In this document: positions 38,401-50,400 of the stretch, piece after piece
How positions within the stretch are numbered: position 1 is the stretch's first letter
Layout: every line of letters starts with the position of its first letter
Assembly: GCA_037903475.1 (NCBI GenBank)
Contig: JBAJFG010000368.1
Span: 248,001 to 312,000, forward strand
Source: Ancylostoma caninum
Lineage: Eukaryota; Nematoda; Chromadorea; Rhabditida; Ancylostomatidae
DNA length: 64,000 bases
Direction of reading: 5' to 3'
The notes under the pieces: generated by a model
Told to the model about the DNA's origin: nothing
The model's input: only the letters and a program-made list of their open reading frames with translations
The model's database searches: none
Program-made: the position numbers and the translations under genes

Positions 38401-41400
38401 GCAGGTTATCAGGTTGGAAGTAAAATGCACTGCCATTTTTGAACACCGTTAGATCGGTTAATCCATTTTTTGCATACCAATATTTCAGCCAGAATTGGCT
38501 TGTCTTATTCCGTGGCCATCAACTTCTCAAGCTGATTCTGTTACGACGACAGCTCTCAACTCTGCTTTTGGTGTCATAGCTCTCGGTTATTTTTATAGCT
38601 TTTTTTTTTATTTGACGTAACACTTCTTCCCTTTCAGTTTTTTTTTCTTACAAATGTTTCGAAATATTCTTCTTTCAATTAGGGATGTCAAACGGCCTAG
38701 CCTTGGTAGACATTGCACAATGTGCTTTGATCTACGCGTGGAGTACTTCTGAGCTGTACGGCTCTGACCCAACACCCGCGATTCAGCTACAGATGGGTGA
38801 CGTTCCATCGCCTAGTCCTGTTGAGGTGGGTTTATACTGTGTTCTTCGGCCTGATACCTCCACTATATTTTTGTTTCTCATGTGCATACCTCTCAATTTT
38901 TTGTTGTTTTTCTACTGCACGTGATTGTAAATTTGTGAGTCTTGCTTGCTAAAATCGTCTTCCGCTCTGCACTTTTCCAGCGAGGGTGGGAGCAGTTGTG
39001 GTCTTGAGTCTCATTGAACCCCAGCAATTATTCTAACTAGGGAATGTTGTGACTAATGCAGGTGTTAGTAAGGCCGATCTCATATATTCTCATCTGCATT
39101 GTCACTGAGATGTTGGCGCGGGCAAAAATTTGTTCTCAGTAGCATACGCTATCTGATGACATTTCACATGCCAGTAAGACAAGAAGATATCAAAAGCATT
39201 GTATAAATGGTTTTTCAAAGCTATTCGATTTATTCTGTTATTAGTTATCAAAATTATGTAGGTCGTCTGTTATGACCAATCAAAATGTCCAGAGTAACTT
39301 CCACATAAGCTCCAAATCAGAGGTCGCTTAACTGGCGGCTCCCCGTTGCTGACTCTGATTGAATGCGTTCTAGTTTTATGAGCTCAAACAGTACAGGCTC
39401 AAGATTTTTTTTTTGGCGCCTAGACTGCTCTTCGAACTACCTCTAAATAGAGTAGTCGGGTGGGTCATGATATGGACGAAGCGCAAATCATTCATCTTTT
39501 GTTAAAGAAAATTCGAGCGCATGAGCATCGAAGGAGGTTATTGGCGATGTTCCTCAAGTGACGTGATTACGGTCCTCCAGTCGCGGCGGAAGATCCAAAA
39601 TAAAGTTGTTTTGCTTCTATGCGATTATAACCACACTATGTTAAGTAATGCACCATCTTGGGATAAATCAACGTCGGATGAGGATCATACAGCGCCAATA
39701 TTTTTCAGCCGTCCCCTGTTGTTTTGTAAAGTGAAGGGAAAAATTCACATTCCAATTAACCAGAAAAAGGCAAAGGACATTACAGGGTTGTGTAGTGTAA
39801 AAAATATGTTGATGTTTTTGTTCAATAGGTAACCCACTCTTGCTGGCAAAAGTGTGGATATTTCGCCTCTTGCTTTGGCATTTTGTTGTTGTGATGGTGG
39901 GTGTGTGAAGTTTACAGCTGGATCTCAACAACGATGATGGGCACATATCTAGCAGTAATGAAGCGACATCATCACATCAAAAAGCGCCGCTGTCACCGAA
40001 GCCAGGTGTAAACGTCGTATCGTTGTTTCGACGGAACACTACTGAGTTTGCCGCTTCAATACGTGAGCGCTACCGTGAGGCCCTCCGAGATCACACAGAC
40101 CGATCGGACACCGAAGTTGGAGAAGATGCTCTTCTCTCACCGCCGTCGAGGCAGGGTCGATGCCAGTCGGAGCGAAGTGGTGGAATTATCCGACGTCTCA
40201 CTAAGAAAAAGACAGCTGTAGCAAGGAGCTTATCCTTCCACTCGCAAAAAACCAGTGAAGGTAGGCTTATGCTGTATTTTGTTGTGTGACCAACATTTTT
40301 TTTGTTCAGTGTGGTGTTACCCATTTTAGGAGTTTTTTTGTTGTGTTCTGGTCTTGTTTGGGGTTTGGCTGTTGTGGTTCCTGTGGATCTTCTTGTTGTC
40401 GTTATGTCTGCCCCTCCATTCCCGTTCCATACGTCTTGATATGAAAAGTGGTACGCTGTGTCCGCGCTCATGACATCCGCAACAGCTTCAATGGTTTAGA
40501 AATGAGTAGAACATAATATGCGCTACCATCAGGATTCCATTTTTTAAAATTGATATATTCTCCTGGTCCTTTTACGAATCATTCGCTGTATATGTACTAG
40601 CAAATCAAACTGCAATTGAAACTCAAGAAAAAAAGACAGTTCCTTGCGTGATCGAAACAAAGCTCTTCCTTGCTTTTCCGTGGTATCGTTTTCTTTTTTA
40701 TAGCCCTTTTTCGCACCCCCTTCTGCATCTGCTATGCATATGGCGATGTCACCAATAACAAGTTGAAATCTCTTGCACATTATGAGCGCGTTCACAGCCT
40801 ACCGAACTCATGAAGTCTTCCTTGAAATATCGGGTCCCCTAGCGGTACTCCTACGTTCTGCTTGATGAATCAACACCTCTTTGTCACTTACAGTCTCCAT
40901 TAGCTGAAAGAAACCAGTTGGTGCGATTGAATACGGATATTCGTCAGAAGTCATTCGACCGTCGTCGAGAACTCTTCAAAGCTCATTCCATGGCGGTTAC
41001 GCAGAGCGAACAGTGCAATGGCGGAAGTCCTCGAGGTATCAGCTTTCACCTGCATGTCCTGCTCGTTCTACTTGCAAGACGTGAGCGTTTGTGTGTACTC
41101 CTCGGTTTACTTGTTGTGTTTCGGGGGTCTTTCGTATTTTGTCGAATTCGAAGATGTTCTCCAAATGCTGCTAAGTGTGTTCGCGTTTTTGCACCTCTGG
41201 ACGATTTATACTACAGGACGAACATTGCCTATGGTCCACAAGGTAGTGAAGATAACTCGTCATTGTCGTGGCTACAATCGCAGTGTCTTTTCGGTTTTGT
41301 ACTTCTCGTTGTCTTTATGTGTCGAACATATTTTCTGTGCTGTGTGACATGGTTCCTTCTTTGTGTCTTACCAAGCCAAACAACCAGTTGCATAGGTAAG

Positions 41401-44400
41401 CGAGGTTGATTTCCGAGGAATGAACTGGAGTTGTGAATGGTCTTTTGTACGTACGTCTGTTCACCTAGAGCGTGCACTGCAAACTACGCTCCAATCGAAA
41501 CGCCGGCGTGTCATTAGAAACCGATCACTTGCTGCTAACGAATAGAGAAGTGATCGGGCACTCTTGCCATGCGACCGCGTTCGATTGGAGCGTGATCTGC
41601 AGTGCGCGCTCCAGGTGGATAGCCATTACTCGTGTAATTGAAGGGTGAGCCGACATAAAGAAGTTTACTAACGCTTTGAAACTAGAACTCTGGGCTGCGT
41701 TCAGTTTTTTGAAGCTGTTCACTAAGAAACAATATCACTCGAGCAAGTTTTTCGTGCTGTCTTCTTTTTGGTGCATATTCGTGTGTTTTTTCTTCTGTAG
41801 TGTTTAGAGAAATTGATGAGGCGCCCAGTTTTGCTAATATAAATTCTTCAGGTGATACGCCTCGTGATTCTCCCATCTTTTCCCGGAATAGGGAAGGAAC
41901 AGGACCCTCACCATCCATTTCTTCTCACAGTTTGGAAAAGCTCAGTCTCGCTGGAGGAGAATCTGTGTCCTCGCTTACATTTATACATTCGTATTCACGG
42001 AGAAATGGTTAGTTCGTGGACTGGTCGAGATCAAATCAAGCTTGATCATTTCTTGAGACTCTGCAGATCCTCGAACGTCTCCATGCTTATGGGTAGGAAC
42101 GAGTGCGGGTGCCTCTATCGCGTTAAATCTGATTCTTCCTCAGGATCGCCTCATTTCTACGGTTGTCATAGCGCCCTCAGGTTTGGTGTCAGACTCATTT
42201 AAGGTTTCTTTTTTTTTTCGATTAAACAACCACTATTTCAAAATAATGTGCCTGAAGTCATTATACACCTCTTTCAGCTGCTGAAGAAAGTAAGTATTTG
42301 ACTACAGTATAAGTAGGCCTCTGTGCTTTTCGAACTTCCCTCCATAACTTTATTTGTCTATAGTTCTGCTTTCCGTTGCCTATTGCGACTCTTCCGCTTG
42401 CCTTGCTCTTATGTTCACTAACTGTAATACAGATACATGTCACGGTGGAATTTTATTTTTATGGTAAAATTTTTGTTTCATTGCACATGCTTTCTAGTGT
42501 GTTACTTCTCACCCTTAAACTAGAACGGAGATTTGCTTCTCATTCAGCGGTTTGGAAATTTATTGAACTATCGAAACTTCTTCTATCCTGTCTTTTTGTT
42601 TGGCCTGAATCTGTCTTTTCTGCTTTCCTTCAGTACTTTTTTCTCTACAATTCAGCTCCGGTGAAGGTGTACGGATCAACAAAGGGTATGTGTTGTGTCA
42701 GTGTTGCTCTTTTGCTATGTTTATGTTTAGTAGTCTCAGAGTTTCCGCGTGAACTTCCTTGCATGCTCGGCATTGTGCTTGTTCTCTCTTAAAAGATACT
42801 GCAGGGATCTTTTAGTGGCTTCTAAAATTTCCCTTTGTAATAATCAGCGAAAACAGAGTATTTGCTGTTGCTTAACCCTTATAAGCTATCAGTGAAAAAG
42901 CGTTTCTATATTTTTCCTCGATCCATGCTTTCATTTGATAATTTTAAAAATTTTTGAAGTATTTCCTTACCATGTCTTGCGTGCAGTGGGCGTCACCCTC
43001 AGTCAGCAGGCGCGTTTTATGCTAAGGAGATTTGCAAATGCCTACTACAAGCGCTTATGGAATTGGTGGAATTGAACATTGAAATGTACTCCGTAAAATT
43101 CTCAACTTCTGGTAGTGTATCATCTTAAGGGGAAGTGAGGAGTCATCGTGCTACTGTGATTGGCGAATTGATTGAATCAAAGTAGCCTGGCAACGCCTCA
43201 TTTCCTCTTAGGATGATGCGCACCCTCAACCTTTCACATATTTCAGAGATGTAAAGAAAGCCAGAAAATAATTAGAGGAGTTTCGTTTGAATTGCCGTCA
43301 TCGTAAAAATGCAAAAGAAATCACTTCAAAGGGTGCGAGTCATTGGCGAGATTTGTGAACCTTCCGGGAATGTTGTACCCTAACTGCTTCTTTAAAATGG
43401 ACAAGCTGTCCGGATAAAAAGGAGTCATGCCTATGATAAGTTAGGGTAGAGATGGCGTGTTATATCACATTTTGCTCAAGAAATTCATCCAGATCGGAGG
43501 GGTGGGCGGCTGAGAATTTTCCCTGATGGACAGGATGCGAGATACATGCCCGAAAAGTAAGAGTTATCACCACACAATCACCCATGACATTTCTTCATTC
43601 AAGCAACGTTTGTAAAGTAAACTGATTAATTACTGGCTTCGTCAATTACGCTGTAAAAGAGTGTTATTGTTCGAGGTTTTCCGTCACTCTGGTTTTCCAT
43701 GAATATGTTGGGAGTGCGACATAGAATAATTGGACCACATAAGTTCTTTTTTTTTTGCTAAATTTTCTTGCTGAGAAAAAATTGCTGAAAAATCGGACCT
43801 ACATGTATCTGCTCTTGATGCATTGGTAGCTGAAACGCTACGTTTCAGTGTTTCCCAGTTACTGGTTCGCATATACTGTGTATTGTTGTAGGATTTGAGT
43901 GAAGCTGTTCACTGTAATTTAGCCCAGTGGTAGCCGTGTTGCGAAGTTTCATGCGAGTGGTTTCACGTCAATCCTGACCGTGGCTTTGATTCGATCTAAA
44001 ATACCTTTCAAATAAATTCAGGCGTTATCTGCCTGCACGGTGTCAGATTTTCGTGTTTCTGACTCAGTTGTAGAGATTTTGTCCTATGATATGCTCTATG
44101 GTACACATATTCATTTCCTGGTTTAGGCACAGTAGTGAAGCTGAGAGGGCAAGTACTCTACCAAACGTTTATGGATCAATCGTTTTGTCTTGCTTCTGGA
44201 GCCAGTGAGTCGTACAGGGAGACGAGCAAAGAAAGCAAAGACTCGGGAAGTCCCGAAAAGACCGTTACTAATCGGGTAGGTTCGAATTATACATCGCTTA
44301 TTGTTATTGCTATAGAGGCATTTCCTTTCAGATATTAACAAAAGCTAGTTTGTCGCCAACGTACTCGACCTCTCTCGATTTGGCTGAGGATATTCCTCAA

Positions 44401-47400
44401 GTACGTTAAGAATTGATTCATGTAGCATTTTTGTAGAGCATGCGGAAGGTCAATAAAATGAAGACCAGTTTTAGCCACACTCAGTCTAGTAGCTTAGGGA
44501 GTAAGACTTTGTATGCAATTACGGCTTCGGTTGATGGGAGGACGCCTCAAGACGCATCTGATAGGAGACTTCGTATGTGATAGAGGGAAAACTATTTACG
44601 TTCAAGCCTGCAGAAGGAAGTGTAAAAATTAGATAGAATTGGCTGATCATTCTGCGAACACGCTGCAGCCGTAATCACGAAGTTCCAGGAGCGTTTTTTG
44701 AGCTGTCTGATTGTGCATACCTTCTTGATTCAAGGTAGAACAGAGGAATATGGCAGAACTTATTGTACAAAGTTTCATTGATTATTTATCACCCTCTTCC
44801 CCTCGCTTCTTAGACGATTTAATAAGTAGAAAATCGTTTGAATTCAGCACCTAGATAAGATTTACTGCAGCGAAAAACATGCTACTGCCTAGAACTGAGC
44901 CAGCCACTTTGTGCAATAATTTCAACTTCCCTGTAATAATCTTTCAAGCAGCTATGACCTATTCGAATTCATAATGCTGAAAAAGCGCCCGATGGGAGCA
45001 ATGACAAATCGAAATAAATCACGTATATTCACCGCCTGGAATGGTTTGTTTGTTTTGACTGGGTTATTCCTAGTTTAGACTAGATTGGACTAGCTCATTT
45101 GTGAGGATTTAGTGGTGAAACACTTGAGGCTATACTCAGTAAAGTGATATTTAGCAAAAGTTTCTGACTTTAGTGTTTTCATAGTATCTCTTTTGCTGCT
45201 CTACGCTAATCACAGGCAAAATTTCGGCTTGTTTATCACGGCCGAACCTGGCTTATACAGTTTATTCTGCTTAAAGAATATGTGGAAGTGATACAATCTA
45301 CCTATCAGAACCTGTCTCTGGGTCTGAATATTTTTTATAGTACGGTTACATTTATTTGATTGGTTAGTTTAAGTTAGATTTGGAAGGTACTTTCACCAGA
45401 TTAAGGATCGGTAACCGTTTTGGGCGAGCTGAATTTAATTCCAGTCACTAATCTCATTCAGCTTGGTTTTGTTCCATCAATTTGAAACATGGCTATATTC
45501 GTGAACATGTGCTATTTCGTGTTTTTCAGATACTGGTAGTTGCTGCTGAGTTTGAAGTTAAAGTGATCGCTCTTCCTTCTTTCAGTCAGCTTTTTGTGCA
45601 TAAATGTGAGGAGATCCCCTTAGTTAAGGTAAGATTGCGCTTGTAATCCTTCATGTGTGTATTTGCCTGTGAACTTGCTGAATTTGAGCTTCTTCCAGGC
45701 TCAAGCTACTCATGTTAGAGGTTACCCTGTGCTGATGTGCCTGGCCGCAGATGGAAAGGTGTGTTTGAGTGTTGAAGTTCACATGACTTGAAAGATACAG
45801 CTTCTTTAGATTGTTGTTCTCTCCTTGCCTTCTCTCCGAATCCTCCATCAAGCTCCATTTTTACCGCACTCAGTTGAGATCGAGGATGCGTGAGTTTTAT
45901 CAACTTATTATCAAAAAGATAACGTTCACTTCTTTTGAAGTCAAGTTCCATTTATCACAAATGGAATGGTTGCTTGGTCCTTTTAGGGACTGTGCTGGGT
46001 AGGTTTCACAGCCCGTATCTCAGATTTTGAGCTGAAGATGTATGTTGCAGGATATGCCAGAAGATGTCATTCTCGGAACATGGTTTGGGGATTTACATGG
46101 CTAGTCCATCAGAGGTGCGCTTCCCAGCCCCTACTTTTGATATCAGATGTGTAATGTGAGCCTGTCTTCAGGTTGAAAAATACACAATATGTTCCGAACT
46201 AGCAGAACAAGCGGCTGATTCTCTCGGCGAGCTTTTCGTGGCATGTGATCTTCCTGAACCGCCGCGAAACAACAGCTCCTTTTTGAAGGTGATTTTCTTA
46301 TACCTATGTTATGTAACGCATAGGGAATCACTTATTAGGTAAAACGTCCTTGGTTGCGAGAATTGTGGCAGGAGCAGTATGTGTTATTGTTCTTTGAAAA
46401 ATCCTAAACTGACAGATTGTGAGATAGGCTGATATGATTCTGTAGGACAAGCCATACGGATGTCTGCAACGCTTGTCATCATTCCATGTTGCTATCTGTA
46501 GCCTGCATATCATCGTCGAACGTTGTCTTTAGTTATGTCTAACATGCCAACCCATGATCTACATATTAGAGATAACGATATGAAGGAGTGTGAATGTTGC
46601 GGAATTCCGTACGATTTAATTTACCTGGCCACACAAATCAAGTTGTACTTTTTCTCAGCCACATTTTCAGGGAGTCTCGAGCATGTTCACTGGCGCACAA
46701 CGGCAAGACTCCTGTGATGTCGATACAATTCGTAAGTTTCTTTTCATATCTGAATCTTTTTCATTTTCTTCAACGTGGATTTATTCGCTCTGTTGTGGGT
46801 GCATATCGGTTGCAGAATATCTAATACCCAGTCTGCCTCAGACTCAGAGAACCTTCCAGAAAGGCTATCAGTGCCTGTCGGATCAGAAGACCTCCATGAG
46901 GAAGAGTTCTTTCTGAGGTCATTCATCGACTTTCTTCTGCTTTCCTTCTGCATCGGCTAGAACTAGCAATTCCTCAGCAAGTTGGTGTGGATAGAATTAA
47001 AAGTCTTTTGCAGTTTTGGGACATCCATAGAACACATGTACGATTTTTCCGAGACCTGAAACCTTCCGAATGAGCAATTGGATTGAGTTCCAAAGTTACT
47101 GTATGCAGAGAATGCTAAGAAGCCCACTTTATGCATCTGCTGCGAGGGTACTAGATGTCCGTAAGCGATATCCGCTTTGTGCAGTGAGATTTACAGGCGT
47201 TGCAGTTGCTGCTTCGTAACTTTCATGCACCATAAGCATAAAATTTGACTGGTTATTAATATTTTAAATAGAACAAAAAGTAGTAGCGTTGAGGTGCCAT
47301 TTTGGAAGTGTTCTGGTACTCGACAGCGCCCCGGATCTGCAGAGGCATCTGTATTTTTTAGCCAAACGCGCGTGGCCGAGTCTACGAGATGCCTGATGGG

Positions 47401-50400
47401 CACATTTTATATGCAGCATCCACGCAAAATTCTGAGCATGAGATTTCAGTGCAATTCGTAATAAAATACGGTGAACACTGATAAATAGCTGGAACTTGTC
47501 GAAACCTTTGAAATATCCATTTTTGGAACCTCCTAATCGCTTTTGGCAGTTTGGCTCGAATCGGTTAAGAAACATTAATGAAAATCGGGCATATGAGTAA
47601 GTAAACAAATAGATTCCTTGTGAAATGGGGAGTAGAAAATTTCATTGTGCTAAGCAATGCAGAGAAGGAGAGACACCCAGGGCTGGGATCCATGAAAGCG
47701 TGGCCAAGTGAAACCAAGCTAACAAACCAACTTTCGCTTCCTGCGTCTCCTACCATTACGTACTCCATACGACAACCAATCACGCCAACCACCGTTGGTT
47801 TGCATGGTTATCGCTTCATGAATCCCAGCCGAGAGAGGGCTTAACAATAACAGCAACGGATATTGTTGCCGACTAAATTAGCTGGCAGCACCTCTGTGTT
47901 GCTGTCACAACTCTTCCGAACGACCTTTACGTTGATCCCAGTGATTACGGGTCTTGAACATTAACCAGTCAGATCTTACAATTAGTAACGGTTGAGTTTT
48001 CGTCGCTGTTGCCTCCGTATACATTGGGACAATTCGTAATATTCCAAGGAAGTCAAAACCTCAGACACGAAACTTTCCGTCGGTGCTGCCCTCGAATGCA
48101 CGAAAAACAGGCCCCCTACTTCGTTGATTTATCTCGCGTCTCGCGCTATTTCACCATTGTGTATGAGTTCTGTTTTTCAAACCATGCTGTAGGAGAGATC
48201 TCGAACTCGAGTGTTCTGACGGATGTTGCCTTTCACATTTGCCGCGCAAACGTTGAAAATTTTTCCATTCTGGCGTTCAATTTCAGTTGGCAAGAAAATC
48301 ACTGTGTAATTTCGAACCTATGCGGCTGCCTGCACAACTCGTTCTTGTGACGTGTGTGAGAATGTCATACGACAGCTCATACTTATGGAGCGCACAAACC
48401 ATAGCCGCCAGACAGGTTGTTACACCTCCTAGTTCCTTTGCTCTTCAAAATGCAAACTCGCTTTTGATCGATCACATTCACCCTACTCGATTGGCCTCGT
48501 ACGAGCTGGTTGACAAATTCTCTTATTAGAATTCGTAGGTCTTGTATGCTATTGCGGTGCTTGTGATACGACTGTACATAGCCATCCTGTTCTTACTTTC
48601 GAATGGAACAGATAAAATCTATTGCCGGGTTGTCCTCTGGGAACATCCGGTTTAAAAAGAAGTCGTCCAAGATGACTGTGTTATTCTGGTCCATCGATGC
48701 TGACATATTGCGTCGCGAGCGCGCAATATTACCGCCTCGCTGTGAATCACCAGATGTTTCATTACTCATCATTTGAAGACGCAACGTCTAAATGTGAAGA
48801 GAGGTTAGACACAAAGGACAAAAACACTGAGCACGTTGTTGACCGTTTCAAGGCAGCCTGCTACCTTCGTTATTGCATATATGCCTTATTCGTCATTACA
48901 TTGCCTACCCCACAATGCCCTCAACTGTATTACATTGGCTACCCACGGCGCTATCTAAATTTAAAGCAAAGAAGGCTTCAAATACGAAAGGTAGGGTCAC
49001 TTTTTCACTGTTTTTTAATCGTCTTTTATCCCATTTCATCCCAAGTTGCAAGAGCTAGTCTTGCTATAGGTCATAGTGTGTTTAGCTGATTTTTGAAATG
49101 ACAAATGACAGTTCTCCCTTGCTTTGTTGGTTATGAGTCCAGTGGTTCAAAGTCCCGGCTTTGTCTTTGCCGAGTGAACTCTCAAAAATATCCGTGTTGG
49201 GATCATTTCTCACTACCTTATCGTTTCTCGCTGCTTTCTGGGATCTGATATCTGAGCGATTGTTGGTATCTCACTGTATGTGGTGCAGTGGCAAGAGGCG
49301 CGCTGTCGCACACACGATCGATGATTCGTTACCAACCAAGCCATCCACCCCTCGACGGTCGATAATTTGGTACCAAAAGGGTTTGAGAGGCTGTAGCGCT
49401 GAGTTGGTACATTGAGTGCTTCACGCAAGTCATTGTAGAGGGCGCATACACATTCGATGCTGCCGCGATTCTCAGATGAAGTCGAATACGTCTTGCATCC
49501 CAGTAACGGGATTGACTAAAGGCAGCACCTACTGTGTTCTAGATTTTTATTTGGATTGGATGCCTAACAGTTGTCCCAAAGGTTTTACGGAAGTTCCATT
49601 GTCGTCGACATCATCATTCTCAAAATATAAATAGATTAGATGCGTTTTATTCGGATGAGCAGTAGTGTAAAATGGATGGGTGTTTAGTGTACAATAATTT
49701 TCTTCCCCTTTGATGAAACTTGCTCTCATTTCCACTTCCTTTCTTTTCAAGCTTGGACAACTCGGCAATCTTTTGCAAACGGGCTAAAATGGTGGCAATG
49801 AAAATCGTTTTTTTTTTTCGTAGGGTTTGACAAAATCGACCACAGCGTTCGTTTGGGCTGTAGTGCTAAACCTAGGAATATAGCAAAATCTGTGAGAGCA
49901 AAATCACCGCGGGTGCTGCATTTAACGCCGACCATTTTACTATTCAACATGCTGATTCCATCTGCTTACTTAAATGGTCCAAAATAGTCAATAAACAGTT
50001 CCACGCGAAAGCAACCAATTGCATTTTGTAGCAGCAGATCGTGCTTGATGAATGTGGTAGCCGCATCTTACTGTGTCAAAAACCGCGCTGCAGTTGCAGC
50101 TCGTTTGTAGCGAGGCATCGGTCATCTCTTGCAATCTGCAAGTGCTCCGCCTCTACCCGCCAAGAAATAGCCTTAAAATGCGGATACCTAACGCTTCCAT
50201 GAAGTTCGATGTATACCTTTGGTCTCTCTAACCCACATTAGCGTTATCGGCGAAAGACGAGGCTCTGCTCTCCTTTTAAAGACGGCGGCCCACCTCGTTT
50301 TGCGAATTGGAGTTACTAACATATAGGAAACTCCAAATGTACGCAGACAAGCGTCGGGACCGCGGCGCGGCTCTCTTGGGCAGAGACGCAGGCGCTCAGC

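Noticed and set aside
40918..41409. 163-codon open frame starting at 40918
   Set aside because: Only its beginning (to 41035) is coding: it is a tom-1 exon that reads through its donor into the intron.
42376..42792. 138-codon hydrophobic open frame
   Set aside because: It lies in a tom-1 intron, is pyrimidine-rich (hydrophobic codons by composition), has no splice continuity and no family match.
46816..46917. Open stretch resembling a tomosyn exon (NTQSASDSENLPERLSVPVG) with acceptor and donor
   Set aside because: Its open frame needs entry in phase 2, but the preceding exon ends in phase 1; in that register it ends in TGA. Skipping it joins 46731 to 51385 in frame with good family similarity.
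47370..47400. GCGTGGCCGAGT resembling the start of a leucine tRNA
   Set aside because: No acceptor stem, anticodon arm or B box in the following 90 bases.
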